Part shown: positions 16,249-27,381 of the stretch, one piece after another | How positions within the stretch are numbered: position 1 is the stretch's first letter | Layout: every line of letters begins with the position of its first letter | Source of the DNA: Mesorhizobium_K sp040049215 | Lineage (GTDB): Bacteria > Pseudomonadota > Alphaproteobacteria > Rhizobiales > Rhizobiaceae | Length of the DNA: 64,000 nt | Direction: 5' to 3' | NCBI RefSeq assembly: GCF_040049215.1 | Contig: NZ_JBDZDN010000007.1 | Span: 62,001 to 126,000, forward strand | Notes under the pieces: model-generated | The model's input: only the letters and a program-made list of their open reading frames with translations | Told to the model about the DNA's origin: nothing | The model's database searches: none | Made by a program: the position numbers and the translations under genes

Positions 16249-17748
16249 ATGGCGCATGAGCTTCTGACACCGGCGGAAATGGGCGAGGCCGACCGGCTCG
16301 CCATCGAGACGGGGCCGTTCGACGGCATGGCCCTGATGCGCCGCGCCGGCGCGGCGGTAGCCGCTGTCGTGCTCGAACGCTATCCGGCGGCGTCGGCCGA
16401 CGTCCTGTGCGGTCCCGGCAACAATGGCGGCGACGGTTATGTCGTGGCGAGGCTGCTGCATGCGGCCGGCATGCCGGTGCGCGTCTGGTCGCTCGGCACG
16501 CCGAGGCCGGGCGCGGACGCCGCAACGGCCGCCGCCGAAAGCCCGCTGGAGACGAAGCCGCTGCACGATTTCGCGCCGACGCCGGGAGCGGTCGTGGTCG
16601 ACGCGCTGTTCGGGGCCGGCCTGTCCAAGTCGATCGAGGGCGATGCGGCGAGGGCAATCGAGAAATGCGATCGAGCCTGCGTGCCGGTCATCGCGGTCGA
16701 CCTGCCGTCCGGGGTGTCCGGCGAGAGCGGTAGTATCCTCGGCGCGTCGTTCAACGCCGACATCACCGTCACCTTCTTCCGCAAGAAGCCGGGTCATCTG
16801 CTGTACCCGGGCCGGCAGCGCTGCGGCGAGACGATCGTCGCTGAGATTGGCATAGCGCCGGGCGTGCTCGCCGCGATCCGTCCGGCCTGCTTCGAGAACA
16901 CGCCGGCGCTGTGGGGCGCTCTGTTCCCGCGCCCGGCGGCCGAGACGCATAAATACGCGCGCGGGCATGTCGGCGTCTTTTCCGGCGGTCCGGCCTCGAC
17001 CGGCGCGGCGCGCCTCTCGGCGAGGGGAGCGGCCCGCGCCGGCGCAGGGGCAGTGACGCTGCTGTCCCCCGGCAACGCCGTCCAGGTGAACGCCGCGCAC
17101 CTGACCTCGATCATCCTGCGCAAGGCCGATACACCGGAGGAGATCGCGGAATGGCTGGGCGACCGAAAGCCGGCCGCGCTGGTCTTCGGGCCGGGGCTCG
17201 GGCTGGACGACAAGGTCGGCGACCTCGCGCTCAAGCTGATCGCGGCGAGCGCCGGCATCGTTCGCCACATCGTCTTCGACGCCGACGCGCTGACGCATCT
17301 GTCGCGCCGCCGCGCCGAGTTCCTCGCAGCGTTCGGGATGCCGGGCGCGCCGCAGATCGTGCTGACGCCGCATGAGGGCGAGTTCGCCCGGGCCTTCCCC
17401 GAACTCGCCGGCAACGAGAGCCTGTCGAAGCTCGACCGGGCAAGGAAGGCCGCCGCGCTGGCGGGGGCGACGCTGATCCTGAAGGGGCCCGACACCGTGA
17501 TCGCCTCACCCGACGGCCGCGCCGCGATCAACGCCAACGCGACGCCCTGGCTCGCCACGGCCGGTTCGGGCGACGTGCTCGCCGGCATCGCGGCGGGCCT
17601 GCTGGCGCAGGGCATGCCCTCCTTCGAGGCGGCCTGCGCGGCGGTGTGGCTGCACGCCGAGGCCGGCTCCCGCTTCGGGCCCGGGCTGATCGCCGAAGAC
17701 CTGCCCGACCTGCTGCCGCCGCTGTTGCGGGAACGACTCAGCCGTTGA
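16249..17748 (+). CDS. nnr: Bifunctional NAD(P)H-hydrate epimerase/dehydratase
   Basis: Repairs hydrated NAD(P)H. The N-terminal half is the YjeF_N epimerase (GPGNNGGDGYVVARLL motif, about residues 46-61; VVVDALFGAGLS, about 112-123). The C-terminal half is the ADP/ATP-dependent dehydratase (FGPGLGLD; DADALTHLS; TAGSGDVLAGI). The ATG at 16249 gives a natural MAHELLTPAEM start with GAGG just upstream, although the SD spacing is tight. About 499 residues, normal for the fused form. The 3' end overlaps the convergent DUF72 gene by 11 bp. Confidence 0.92.
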   Translation: MAHELLTPAEMGEADRLAIETGPFDGMALMRRAGAAVAAVVLERYPAASADVLCGPGNNGGDGYVVARLLHAAGMPVRVWSLGTPRPGADAATAAAESPLETKPLHDFAPTPGAVVVDALFGAGLSKSIEGDAARAIEKCDRACVPVIAVDLPSGVSGESGSILGASFNADITVTFFRKKPGHLLYPGRQRCGETIVAEIGIAPGVLAAIRPACFENTPALWGALFPRPAAETHKYARGHVGVFSGGPASTGAARLSARGAARAGAGAVTLLSPGNAVQVNAAHLTSIILRKADTPEEIAEWLGDRKPAALVFGPGLGLDDKVGDLALKLIAASAGIVRHIVFDADALTHLSRRRAEFLAAFGMPGAPQIVLTPHEGEFARAFPELAGNESLSKLDRARKAAALAGATLILKGPDTVIASPDGRAAINANATPWLATAGSGDVLAGIAAGLLAQGMPSFEAACAAVWLHAEAGSRFGPGLIAEDLPDLLPPLLRERLSR

Positions 17749-18553
17749 CACGCTCCATGAAGGCCATGGCGCCGTGCGGCGCGCGCACTTTGCCTGATGT
17801 GATGAAGTAGACGAACACGTCGCGCGGCCTGACGGGCGCCTCGCTACCGGGGTCGGCGCGGGGCAGGTCGTCGGGCGCCTTGCCCGCGGCCCAGAGCTTC
17901 GCCCGCGCGGCCCACTCGTCCAGCGCCTTCGGCGTGTAGCAGGTCGGCTCGTCGTCCGAACCCGTCTGCAGCCTGGCATAGACGAAGTCGCCGGTGACGT
18001 CCGAAATCGCCGGGTATTTCTCGTGGTCGGCATAGACGATCGCGACATTGTTCTTGCGGCAGAGAGCGACGAATTCCGGCACGATGAAGGAGTCGGTCCT
18101 GACCTCCACGGCATGGCGGAGTTTCACGCCATCCTGTTTTTCCGGCAGCAGTTTCAGGAAAGCGCTGAAATCGGCCTCGTCGAATTTTTTCGTCGGCGCG
18201 AACTGCCAGAGGATCGGCCCGAGCTTGTCGCCGAGTTCCGACACGCCCGACCCGAGAAAGCGCTGCACGGACTCGCCGGCTTCGGCGAGCACGCGGCGGT
18301 TGGTGGCGAAGCGGATCGCCTTCAGCGAAAAGACAAAACCGTCGGGTGCGTCGGCCGCCCATTTGGCGAAGGTCGGCGGCTTGAAGGTCGAATAATAGGT
18401 ACCGTTGACCTCGATGGTCGGCACCTGCCGGCTGGCATAGTTGAGCTGCTTCGCCTTCGACAGTTTTTCCGGATAGAAGGACGTGTCCCACGGCTCGAAG
18501 GTCCAGCCGCCCATGCCGGCGCGGATCTGGCCCGCGCTCTTTCCTCTGGGCAT
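17738..18553 (-). CDS. DUF72 family protein
   Basis: 271-residue TIM-barrel-like protein of the DUF72 (YecE) family. Family marks are IRAGMGGWTFEPWDTSFYP at the N-terminus, TIEVNGTYYSTFKPPTFAKWA, the ILWQFAPT strand and HAVEVRTDSF. The ATG at 18553 has a strong GGAGGTGA ribosome site; the open frame extends further upstream but is non-family. Function unknown. Convergent with nnr. Confidence 0.85.
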   Translation of the reverse strand: MPRGKSAGQIRAGMGGWTFEPWDTSFYPEKLSKAKQLNYASRQVPTIEVNGTYYSTFKPPTFAKWAADAPDGFVFSLKAIRFATNRRVLAEAGESVQRFLGSGVSELGDKLGPILWQFAPTKKFDEADFSAFLKLLPEKQDGVKLRHAVEVRTDSFIVPEFVALCRKNNVAIVYADHEKYPAISDVTGDFVYARLQTGSDDEPTCYTPKALDEWAARAKLWAAGKAPDDLPRADPGSEAPVRPRDVFVYFITSGKVRAPHGAMAFMERVNG

Positions 18554-18741
18554 CGTCACCTCCCTTGCATCGCTCGTGCGGCGAAGATGCGTTCGCCCGA
18601 TAAGCTTGTCCACCCGGTGGCGGATGGCTCCTGACAGGGAGTAGGGGAATAGGGGAATACGGCAGCACGGGGACGCGCGAAAGCGTGCGCGGCAATTCAA
18701 TGCCGCGAGCCGCTTTCCCCAGCAGTAAGGCGGCGGTGAGT

Positions 18742-19752
18742 TCATGACGTGTCGGGATAGGCCAGTGCGTAGAGGGCCAGCGCATGGGCGTGGGCGAGGA
18801 TCTCATCGACCTCGCGGATGCGGCGGCGATGGGGGGCAGACGGATCGTAGCGGGAGAGCCGGCCGCCGGGCGGGCGGCCGGGGCGCAGCGGCGCGGTGCG
18901 GCGGCCGGGGGTGGATCCTTTCCGAGTGGCGTCGTGGTTTTGATTTTGCGCGCCTGCGGCATCGCGGTTTTGGTTTTGCGCGCCTGCGGCGTCGCGGTTT
19001 TTGTTTTGCGCGCCTGCGGCGTCCGCCCCCCGCGCCTTCCAGCGGGCAAAGCGCCGGGCCTGCCCCGGCAAATCGTCGAGCGCGGCGGAGAGTGCGGCGA
19101 GGCGCTGGGCCAGGCGCGTGGCGTCGATCGGGTCGTCGGGGGAGGGCGGCGGCGGCAGGCGGTGGGGCGTGACGAGGCCGGGAAACAGGATGCGCGGCGC
19201 GGCATGCGCGGGGACGGTGCGGCGGTGGGCGCGCGACGGACGTTTCAGTGGATCGAGGAGCGGCAGGCATAGGGTGCGCGGGCCGCCCCCTCCACCGGCT
19301 TCGCCGGTCCCCCGTGAACGGGGGAGGATCCGGCCGGCCGCAAGATCGGCCGGCGACATCACGACGGCGATGCCGAAGCGGCGGAGCTGTGGCTCGACGG
19401 TCACGGGCCGGGCCTCGCGTTTTCGCTGATACGGCAGGGTCACGGCCAGGCCGCGCGCGGCCGCGATGATCAGCCGCCGCGCGGCGGCTTCGGCCGGACG
19501 CAGGAGGCGAAGGATGGCGAGGCGGAGATGACGGGGCAGGGTGAGTTTCACCTCCCCCTTGAGGGGAGGTCGACGCGAAGCGTCGGGTGGGGGTTGCGAC
19601 GCCTCAGTTACCCCCACCCGGCGGTCTGACGACCGCCGACCTCCCCTCAAGGGGGAGGTGAAAGGGCCGGCAAGCCCGGCCATGCCGACCAGGCCGGCCA
19701 GGATGCGCTTCAGCGCCTCGAGATTGTGGTTGATTGCCGCCGTTCCGTCCAT
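18742..19752 (-). CDS. Hypothetical protein interrupted by repeat elements
   Basis: About 336 residues, very Arg/Ala/Pro rich. The start at 19752 (MDGTAAINHN) has AAGGAGGGCGGCG-type SD upstream and is supported by a truncated paralogue at 20528 that begins almost identically. Residues about 30-70 are translated from a 118-bp palindromic repeat (19546-19663). A second repeat-derived patch lies at 19285-19331, and a triplicated 30-bp unit near 18931-19020 encodes an AAGAQNxN motif. The frame has stayed open through all three, so it could be a real mosaic protein or a decaying gene. Family not recognised. Confidence 0.45.
   Translation of the reverse strand: MDGTAAINHNLEALKRILAGLVGMAGLAGPFTSPLRGGRRSSDRRVGVTEASQPPPDASRRPPLKGEVKLTLPRHLRLAILRLLRPAEAAARRLIIAAARGLAVTLPYQRKREARPVTVEPQLRRFGIAVVMSPADLAAGRILPRSRGTGEAGGGGGPRTLCLPLLDPLKRPSRAHRRTVPAHAAPRILFPGLVTPHRLPPPPSPDDPIDATRLAQRLAALSAALDDLPGQARRFARWKARGADAAGAQNKNRDAAGAQNQNRDAAGAQNQNHDATRKGSTPGRRTAPLRPGRPPGGRLSRYDPSAPHRRRIREVDEILAHAHALALYALAYPDTS
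18931..19020. repeat. Three tandem 30-bp repeats
   Basis: Units 18931-18960, 18961-18990 and 18991-19020 differ by only a few bases and share the core TTTTGCGCGCCTGCGGC. In the minus-strand gene they encode three near-identical decapeptides of the type AAGAQNQNRD. Unit length is a multiple of three, so copy number can change without a frameshift. Confidence 0.9.
19285..19331. repeat. Short palindromic element inside the hypothetical gene
   Basis: Two adjacent hairpins: ACCGGC-TTC-GCCGGT (19294-19308) and CCCCCGT-GA-ACGGGGG (19309-19324). Read in the gene frame it gives a PRSRGTGEAGGGG peptide, a translation often seen when this kind of alphaproteobacterial intergenic repeat lies in a coding region (from memory). 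Confidence 0.55.
19546..19663. repeat. 118-bp palindromic interspersed element in a coding frame
   Basis: Terminal inverted repeats of 26 bp are perfect (19546-19571 against 19638-19663), built on CACCTCCCCCTTGAGGGG. The centre holds smaller palindromes (GACGCGAAGCGTC; GCGGTCTGACGACCGC). This resembles the abundant palindromic elements of alphaproteobacterial genomes that are normally intergenic. Here it lies inside the minus-strand hypothetical gene and is read as SPLRGGR...PPLKGEVK. Confidence 0.85.
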
Positions 19753-19992
19753 CGCCGCCCTCCTTTCATGGAAGGCGGGATTATCGCGCAGGTTGGGCGA
19801 GCGTGGATAAACTTGCGCGGTTTTAGCCGACGGGGTTCTGGCAGGATCGCCAGCGCCGCAATCTTCCAGCACCCGTCCTCGCTTCGGCGGCGCGCCGCGT
19901 TTCGAGATCGTTAACCCTGCCCGACGGACGCGCGGAACCGAGGCTGCGCCCGCCGGTTGAGTGCACGGCGCAGTGCGCGCATGGAGGCTGGC

Positions 19993-20388
19993 ATGTGGAG
20001 AAGCGTCTTGGTCGCGGTGTCCGCCGCGATGGTCATCGCACCATCTTCGGCAAGGGCAGGTGGATGGGAATACGATCCCGCGGCTGACCTGATCCTATAC
20101 GACTCCGTGCCCGTGGCTTCGTGGTACCGGCAGGAGCCGTGGACCGGGACGGCGACAGGCCACTACTACAGCTATTACCCCAACCATGTGCCGGGCTATC
20201 CGCATCGGCTGACCGGCTATCCGGTGCCGATCTACAAAGCGCCCGCGCGCGTGCCTCGGGCGGTCGTCCGCGCCCCCGCCTCGCACGTGGACTGGTGCGC
20301 CCAGCGCTACCGGTCCTACGATGTCCGAACGGACACCTTTCAGCCGTATCACGGGTCAAGGCGGATCTGTAGGTCGCCGTTTCACTGA
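19993..20388 (+). CDS. BA14K family exported protein
   Basis: About 131 residues. A signal peptide covers residues 1-22 (VLVAVSAAMVIAPSSARA). The C-terminus carries the BA14K signature: HVDWCAQRYRSYDVRTDTF followed by QPYHGSRRICRSPF. The ATG at 19993 is preceded by GGAGG at a good distance; earlier in-frame starts add no signal-peptide character. BA14K proteins of Brucella are immunoreactive, lectin-like cell-envelope proteins. It lies between two copies of a duplicated segment; a second family member is at 55573-56043. Confidence 0.85.
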   Translation: MWRSVLVAVSAAMVIAPSSARAGGWEYDPAADLILYDSVPVASWYRQEPWTGTATGHYYSYYPNHVPGYPHRLTGYPVPIYKAPARVPRAVVRAPASHVDWCAQRYRSYDVRTDTFQPYHGSRRICRSPFH

Positions 20389-20528
20389 GATTGTCGCTGG
20401 CAATTGGCGTGCGTCCTGATCCTTCGCGGACACCGCGATCCGGATGCAAGTCCGGCCATGGCGACAAGACCGGCCAGGATGCGCTTCAGCGCCTCGAGAT
20501 TGTTTGATATCGCCGCCGTTCCGTCCAT
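20382..20528 (-). pseudogene. Truncated paralogue of the 18742-19752 gene
   Basis: 48-codon frame starting MDGTAAISNNLEALKRILAG, nearly identical to the first 28 residues of the larger gene, then diverging and stopping inside the BA14K 3' end. The ribosome-binding region is duplicated too. It is most simply a duplication remnant rather than a functional small gene. Confidence 0.7.
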
Positions 20529-20585
20529 CGCCGCCTCCTTTCAAGGCGGCGGGATTATCGCGTAGGTGGGAAGGGAGTGGATAAA
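20458..20585. repeat. Direct duplicate of 19681-19810
   Basis: The two roughly 130-bp segments have the same orientation and share long identical runs (for example GGCCAGGATGCGCTTCAGCG and CCGCCGTTCCGTCCATCGCC) plus the flanking GGGATTATCGCG and GTGGATAAA. Together they flank the BA14K gene. Confidence 0.85.
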
Positions 20586-20720
20586 TATGAGGGCGGAAAT
20601 CGTGCGTCTCGATCTTAAGATAAGAAATTGGGCCGTTGTTCGATTCGAAGCAATCGCATAGAGGCGGCGCTCGTCGAAGCCCGCCACCCCTAGGCTGGAT
20701 TCAAAGCCTGCGCCGTCAAG

Positions 20721-21452
20721 TTAATAGGCGTACTTGCCTTTGGTGGAATTAAGCTTTTTCACGATGCCGGCGATGTGTTTCGGATATGCTTCATAGAAAT
20801 TGCTCAGCCAATACTGATACGCTTCGTAGGCATCCAGCAGAGCCTCGCGTGAAACCTCACCGTCATGGCTGCCGAGATTACCCACCTTGCGTAGCGCGTC
20901 CAGCGTATCCTTTTCGGCCGTGTGCTTCTTGCCGAACAACTCGATGCGGTCGAAGAGCGTGCCTTTCGCAGGTATGCTCTCCTCATCCATGATGCGCTCG
21001 ACGCTGATTCTGAGCCGGTTCGCGGCGGCACCTCTGTCGCCCCAGTATGCGACAAAGGACTGCTTGATCGCATCCGCTACCGACGCAGGCGTCTGCTTGG
21101 GAATCTCTATAAGCGGGGAGCCGGGGTACATCGTCTTTGGCTCAAGAAACGGCATGAACCCATCGGTGTCGAGTTCCGCAATGTAGCCGGGCACCCACAC
21201 GTAATTCCCGCTCATCGTCACGGAAGATCCACACTTCTTTGAACCGCAGACAAGGACGCACGTGAAAATACCGTTGTCCCAGTCTGGCTCCCAGTCCGGG
21301 TGATTGCGAATATGGTCCGGATGGTCGGGCGTCTTAATGAGCAAGTTCTTCTTGTCGAGCATAAGATTGCCCCGCCGACACTCCGGGCATGGAAGGTCAG
21401 GGATTGCGTCCGGGTCGAAATACTGAACCCATAAAGGGCGATTCTTGGCCAT
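20721..21452 (-). CDS. DUF4145 domain protein
   Basis: 243 residues. The N-terminal third has zinc-ribbon-like Cys pairs (CPEC at 22-25; CGSKKC at about 69-74). The C-terminal half has the DUF4145 helical pattern, including KKHTAEKDTLDALRKVGNLGSH. DUF4145 proteins occur beside or fused to restriction and other defence genes. GC is visibly lower than in uvrA or nnr nearby. It is the last gene of a three-gene minus-strand group. Confidence 0.7.
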   Translation of the reverse strand: MAKNRPLWVQYFDPDAIPDLPCPECRRGNLMLDKKNLLIKTPDHPDHIRNHPDWEPDWDNGIFTCVLVCGSKKCGSSVTMSGNYVWVPGYIAELDTDGFMPFLEPKTMYPGSPLIEIPKQTPASVADAIKQSFVAYWGDRGAAANRLRISVERIMDEESIPAKGTLFDRIELFGKKHTAEKDTLDALRKVGNLGSHDGEVSREALLDAYEAYQYWLSNFYEAYPKHIAGIVKKLNSTKGKYAY

Positions 21453-21605
21453 CTAGATATCTCCTCTGAAATGGCTTGGTTGATAAAACGGCACGGCTTG
21501 TACTGCCGCAACGTCATCAGGTCCAGCCATTGCCGCAGATGTGATCGGTCGCCGCGTCTGCGACCACGCCTAAGACCTCAGCCCCTCTGGGGCGATCTCC
21601 TTAGA

Positions 21606-22922
21606 CTAGAAGCGAGAGTTGCGGAATTTCGCCAGCTCATCACTGACTAGCGGCGCGTTAAGCGGCGCGAAATTGAAGGCCTCGTAGAGAGGCGTCAGGA
21701 GTTGCAGCAAAACCTCATCGATGTTGTCATCGAGAACCGAGGCTTGCGTCTTTCCCTGCATCAGCACCGAGTCGACCACACATTCGCGTTCGTAGCTCAG
21801 ATACCGAGATGAAAAGACACTTTTCATCTTCCGGCCCTTGAGCCCCGTATATTCGATGCGGTACGCGATTTCTGGATCTTCTCCGAACAGCCGTGCAAAT
21901 CGTGCGACGTAGAGCAGCGTCTCGCCGATACGCCAGATCGGAATGGTTAAGTCTAAGACGGTACCAGGTACCGCCTTCTCCGTGTAATCCTCATCATGAG
22001 AGCGGATTTCGTACATGCATCCTTGGCGGTTCACTCGCCAAAAGTCAGAGTGTCTGCCGTCTCTCCCTCGCTCATCAGGATGACCAATCCATGCTTCGAT
22101 TGCATCGCCGGCGGGAGTCGGGCCAATGGGGGGGCGGTCGAGGTAGATGAACGGCCCCCAACCAGTGAGTTTGACCTCTCCGGCTTTGTAGATCCTATCC
22201 CGCAGTTCCTTCAGGTTCGCGGCGGGCTCTACACCGACCAGTTCGAATGACTGCTCGTAGAAACCCTTCTTGAAGCGAGCAGGATCATCCTTAGGGAGCG
22301 GTTCGATGCGGCTCTGCCAACGCTCGCGAGACTCATCGGTGAAGCCAAGTAAACGGTCGATTTGGTCTTGCGCTGCTTGTGTAATCGGCTGGCCTTGAAC
22401 AATCTGCCGGATAGCATCGAGCAGGTTGTCGCGGTTGGCACGCACGCACCTGTCCAGCAGTGCACGCCATTCCTCCGCGGTAAACGGCTCCTCGCTCTTC
22501 GGGCCGGGCTTTCGTATGTAGCAGCGTTGCTGCGCAATCGTCCCAGGCAGCTCTTTCACCGACATCACGGGAACCGATGCGCCGCCGGGTACAAGTATCA
22601 AGGCATGCTGAAATCCGGTGTCAGGGTGGTTGAGGTGTGCAACCTCGCAACTAATTTTGGGGTCGGCGTACCGATTCACCGCTGCATTGACCATGTCGGC
22701 GGTGTAGCGAGCGATTTCGGCCGGACGCTCGGTGGATTGCGGAGGCTTGCCGCCCATGCCCATAAGCACAGTACCACCCCCGTGGTTGGCCATCGCGATA
22801 GCTGACTTTGCCATGGTGGCTTTGCCGTGTGGCGTGGTCAGGTCAAGCCACGCTTTGAACTCGGTGCTCAGGGTTTCGTCTTGAAGGTCGAAAAGAGCTT
22901 CAAGTTCCTGAATCGTCGCCAT
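21606..22922 (-). CDS. AlbA_2/Schlafen-like domain protein
   Basis: 438 residues. The first 100 match the AlbA_2 (divergent Schlafen AAA_4-type) pattern: ETLSTEFKAWLDL, KATMAKSAIAMANHGGGTVLMGM (about 34-56), and later the RCYIRKPGPKSEEP strand-loop. The rest shows no family I recognise. AlbA_2 domains act in nucleic-acid-related regulation and appear in several phage-defence systems; a defence role is inferred. It overlaps the preceding gene by 23 bp, implying coupled expression. Confidence 0.65.
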   Translation of the reverse strand: MATIQELEALFDLQDETLSTEFKAWLDLTTPHGKATMAKSAIAMANHGGGTVLMGMGGKPPQSTERPAEIARYTADMVNAAVNRYADPKISCEVAHLNHPDTGFQHALILVPGGASVPVMSVKELPGTIAQQRCYIRKPGPKSEEPFTAEEWRALLDRCVRANRDNLLDAIRQIVQGQPITQAAQDQIDRLLGFTDESRERWQSRIEPLPKDDPARFKKGFYEQSFELVGVEPAANLKELRDRIYKAGEVKLTGWGPFIYLDRPPIGPTPAGDAIEAWIGHPDERGRDGRHSDFWRVNRQGCMYEIRSHDEDYTEKAVPGTVLDLTIPIWRIGETLLYVARFARLFGEDPEIAYRIEYTGLKGRKMKSVFSSRYLSYERECVVDSVLMQGKTQASVLDDNIDEVLLQLLTPLYEAFNFAPLNAPLVSDELAKFRNSRF

Positions 22923-23520
22923 CGCTGAGCCTGATGTGGTTGGTTGCGGTCGACATGCCTTTCACAATGACGGGGGCAGCCGACGAAGCCGAGAAGGTTG
23001 ATTGGAAAGTGACCGTTCCCGCGATCTGGGGGAGCATGTCTCCAGCACGTTCACCGCTCCAGTTCTCACGCATCCTCTCCGGCACGGCAGCTAGAAACGC
23101 CACGAGCGCTTTCTCAATCCACCCGGCCATTTTGATGCAGTCTTCCAGATCAATTTTTTCGGCGACGCTGTCCGGTCGCTTGTTCGAGGCATGTGCCGCG
23201 TGTGCGTTCCAGCGGCTGATGATGTTCTTGACCTTTTCAATGCTAGGAGGCGGATAGGTCGACGTAAAATCAGCAGCCTGAATGTCGTCGTTGTGTTGGG
23301 CCTTGTTGGTTAGGAAGCTGTAAATGACCCTCGCCTTTGAGACAAAGCACTCGAAAGCGAGATTGTAGTCGATTTGCATGATAGCCCCGCGCATGGCCGT
23401 GAGCCCGTACCGCATCATGCAAACTTCGTACGGGAAGTGCTCCGACAGCCACTTCTTCTGGTGGTCTTCGCCGGCTTTCCTTCGGCCCTTCGAACGCTCC
23501 GGCTTCTCATCCGAGTCCAT
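22900..23520 (-). CDS. Hypothetical helical protein, possibly HEPN-like
   Basis: 206 residues from the ATG at 23520 (MDSDEKPERSKGRR, basic N-terminus). Largely helical by composition, with FECFVSKARVIYSFLTNKAQH and a later RWNAHAAHASNKR that recalls the R-x4-6-H of HEPN RNases, though the match is weak. First gene of the three-gene cassette with DUF4145 and AlbA_2-like partners. I do not recognise a named family. Confidence 0.5.
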   Translation of the reverse strand: MDSDEKPERSKGRRKAGEDHQKKWLSEHFPYEVCMMRYGLTAMRGAIMQIDYNLAFECFVSKARVIYSFLTNKAQHNDDIQAADFTSTYPPPSIEKVKNIISRWNAHAAHASNKRPDSVAEKIDLEDCIKMAGWIEKALVAFLAAVPERMRENWSGERAGDMLPQIAGTVTFQSTFSASSAAPVIVKGMSTATNHIRLSDGDDSGT

Positions 23521-23531
23521 TAGCCACCCCC

Positions 23532-26453
<2,922 letters not shown>

Positions 26454-26630
26454 GGCCGGTCCGCCGCCTCGTCTCAAAAAAATGTCGGGATGGCAGGGTA
26501 TCACCAGCCAGCCCCTTATTTAGGTGTTTTCGTCGCCGCGTCGAGTGCCAGTATTGGGGCCAGCACGGGAACCCGATTTTGCCAGACTTTCGAGGTCTAC
26601 TCTTCCGGTCGCCCGGGGGGCAAGCGAAAA

Positions 26631-26645
26631 GAACAAAGGTCGAAC
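26631..26645 (-). promoter_or_regulatory. LexA (SOS) box upstream of uvrA
   Basis: GAAC-AAAGGTC-GAAC on the + strand, that is GTTC-N7-GTTC towards uvrA, an exact match to the alphaproteobacterial LexA direct-repeat consensus. It fits damage-induced uvrA expression. Confidence 0.85.
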
Positions 26646-26859
26646 AGGTTCCTGACAAATCGCTGGGGACGAAGCTGGCGGCGATCACATTTCTTTGCAG
26701 GCGCCCTTTCGCGGTTGACGCGGCAGGCACCGGGGTCCAGATTTATAGGGTGTCTCATGGCGCCGGATGTCCACGCGACATCGTTCGCTGCCAAAGGGCG
26801 GTTTGCGAGACGCCGCAGACCAGCGGAGAGGCCGCCGTAGAGGCGATCGGAAACTGACG

Positions 26860-27112
26860 AAGGAGGAAGGAATGACTCCACCGGACAGTCCCCAGAGGCT
26901 CCACTAAAAGCCTGGAGCCTAGGCAGGTAAACTCCTGATCCGTTCGGGCAACGGCCTGCTGATCAACCCACAATCAGAGACTACGAGTCGGATCGTCGGC
27001 TGAACGCCGCGTGGCATCCGAATAAACGCCGGTTATGGAATCCCGGCATAAGCGGGCAAGGCCCGCGTGATCGAGGCCCTGTTCTCTCCGAGCGAGAGAC
27101 AGGGCCGTTTTC
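26860..27112 (+). ncRNA. Candidate structured RNA or leader transcript in the uvrA-ssb gap
   Basis: Begins with a very strong ribosome site (AAGGAGGAAGGA) and an 11-codon frame at 26872-26907 (MTPPDSPQRLH). Its end forms an 8-bp hairpin, AGGCTCCA (26895-26902) with TGGAGCCT (26912-26919). Further stems follow (GCGGGC-AAG-GCCCGC near 27050-27065), and the stretch ends in a terminator at 27075-27110. No downstream gene remains before the terminator. It could be a small RNA, an attenuator-like leader left without its operon, or a remnant. No known RNA family recognised. Confidence 0.35.
27075..27110 (+). terminator. Orphan terminator in the uvrA-ssb gap
   Basis: Long hairpin: GGCCCTGT (27075-27082) pairs with ACAGGGCC (27099-27106), extended inward by TCTC/GAGA pairing, followed by GTTTTCTT. 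It has no annotated gene upstream on the + strand, which suggests a small transcript ends here. Confidence 0.7.
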
Positions 27113-27227
27113 TTGGTCGACCTGACACATGGCCGGCCATGCCGGGCTGGTGTCGTGCGAGGGAAACGTGGCGACGTTCCGGAATTGAGGTCTTCGGCAG
27201 CGCTTGCGTTTTGCGTGGAAATATGTA

Positions 27228-27242
27228 GAACAAATCGAGAAC
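27228..27242 (+). promoter_or_regulatory. LexA (SOS) box upstream of ssb
   Basis: GAAC-AAATCGA-GAAC, exact spacing of the alphaproteobacterial LexA direct repeat, 140 bp before ssb. Separate from the uvrA box 600 bp away, so the two genes have independent SOS sites. Confidence 0.8.
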
Positions 27243-27381
27243 TAACTATTATGTGGACAGCCGAAGGAGAAAGGTCTTTCAACGGGGCTGTCGCGGGCCT
27301 GATCCTATAGGATGCGCCCGCAACACGATATCGACCTGGGTTTCGGTCGACCTGGTTTAGGATTGAGCGCGGAGAAGTGTC

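Noticed and set aside
26860..27112. tmRNA or RNase P RNA in the uvrA-ssb gap
   Set aside because: No tag frame of the ANDNYAEA type and no conserved RNase P core sequence.
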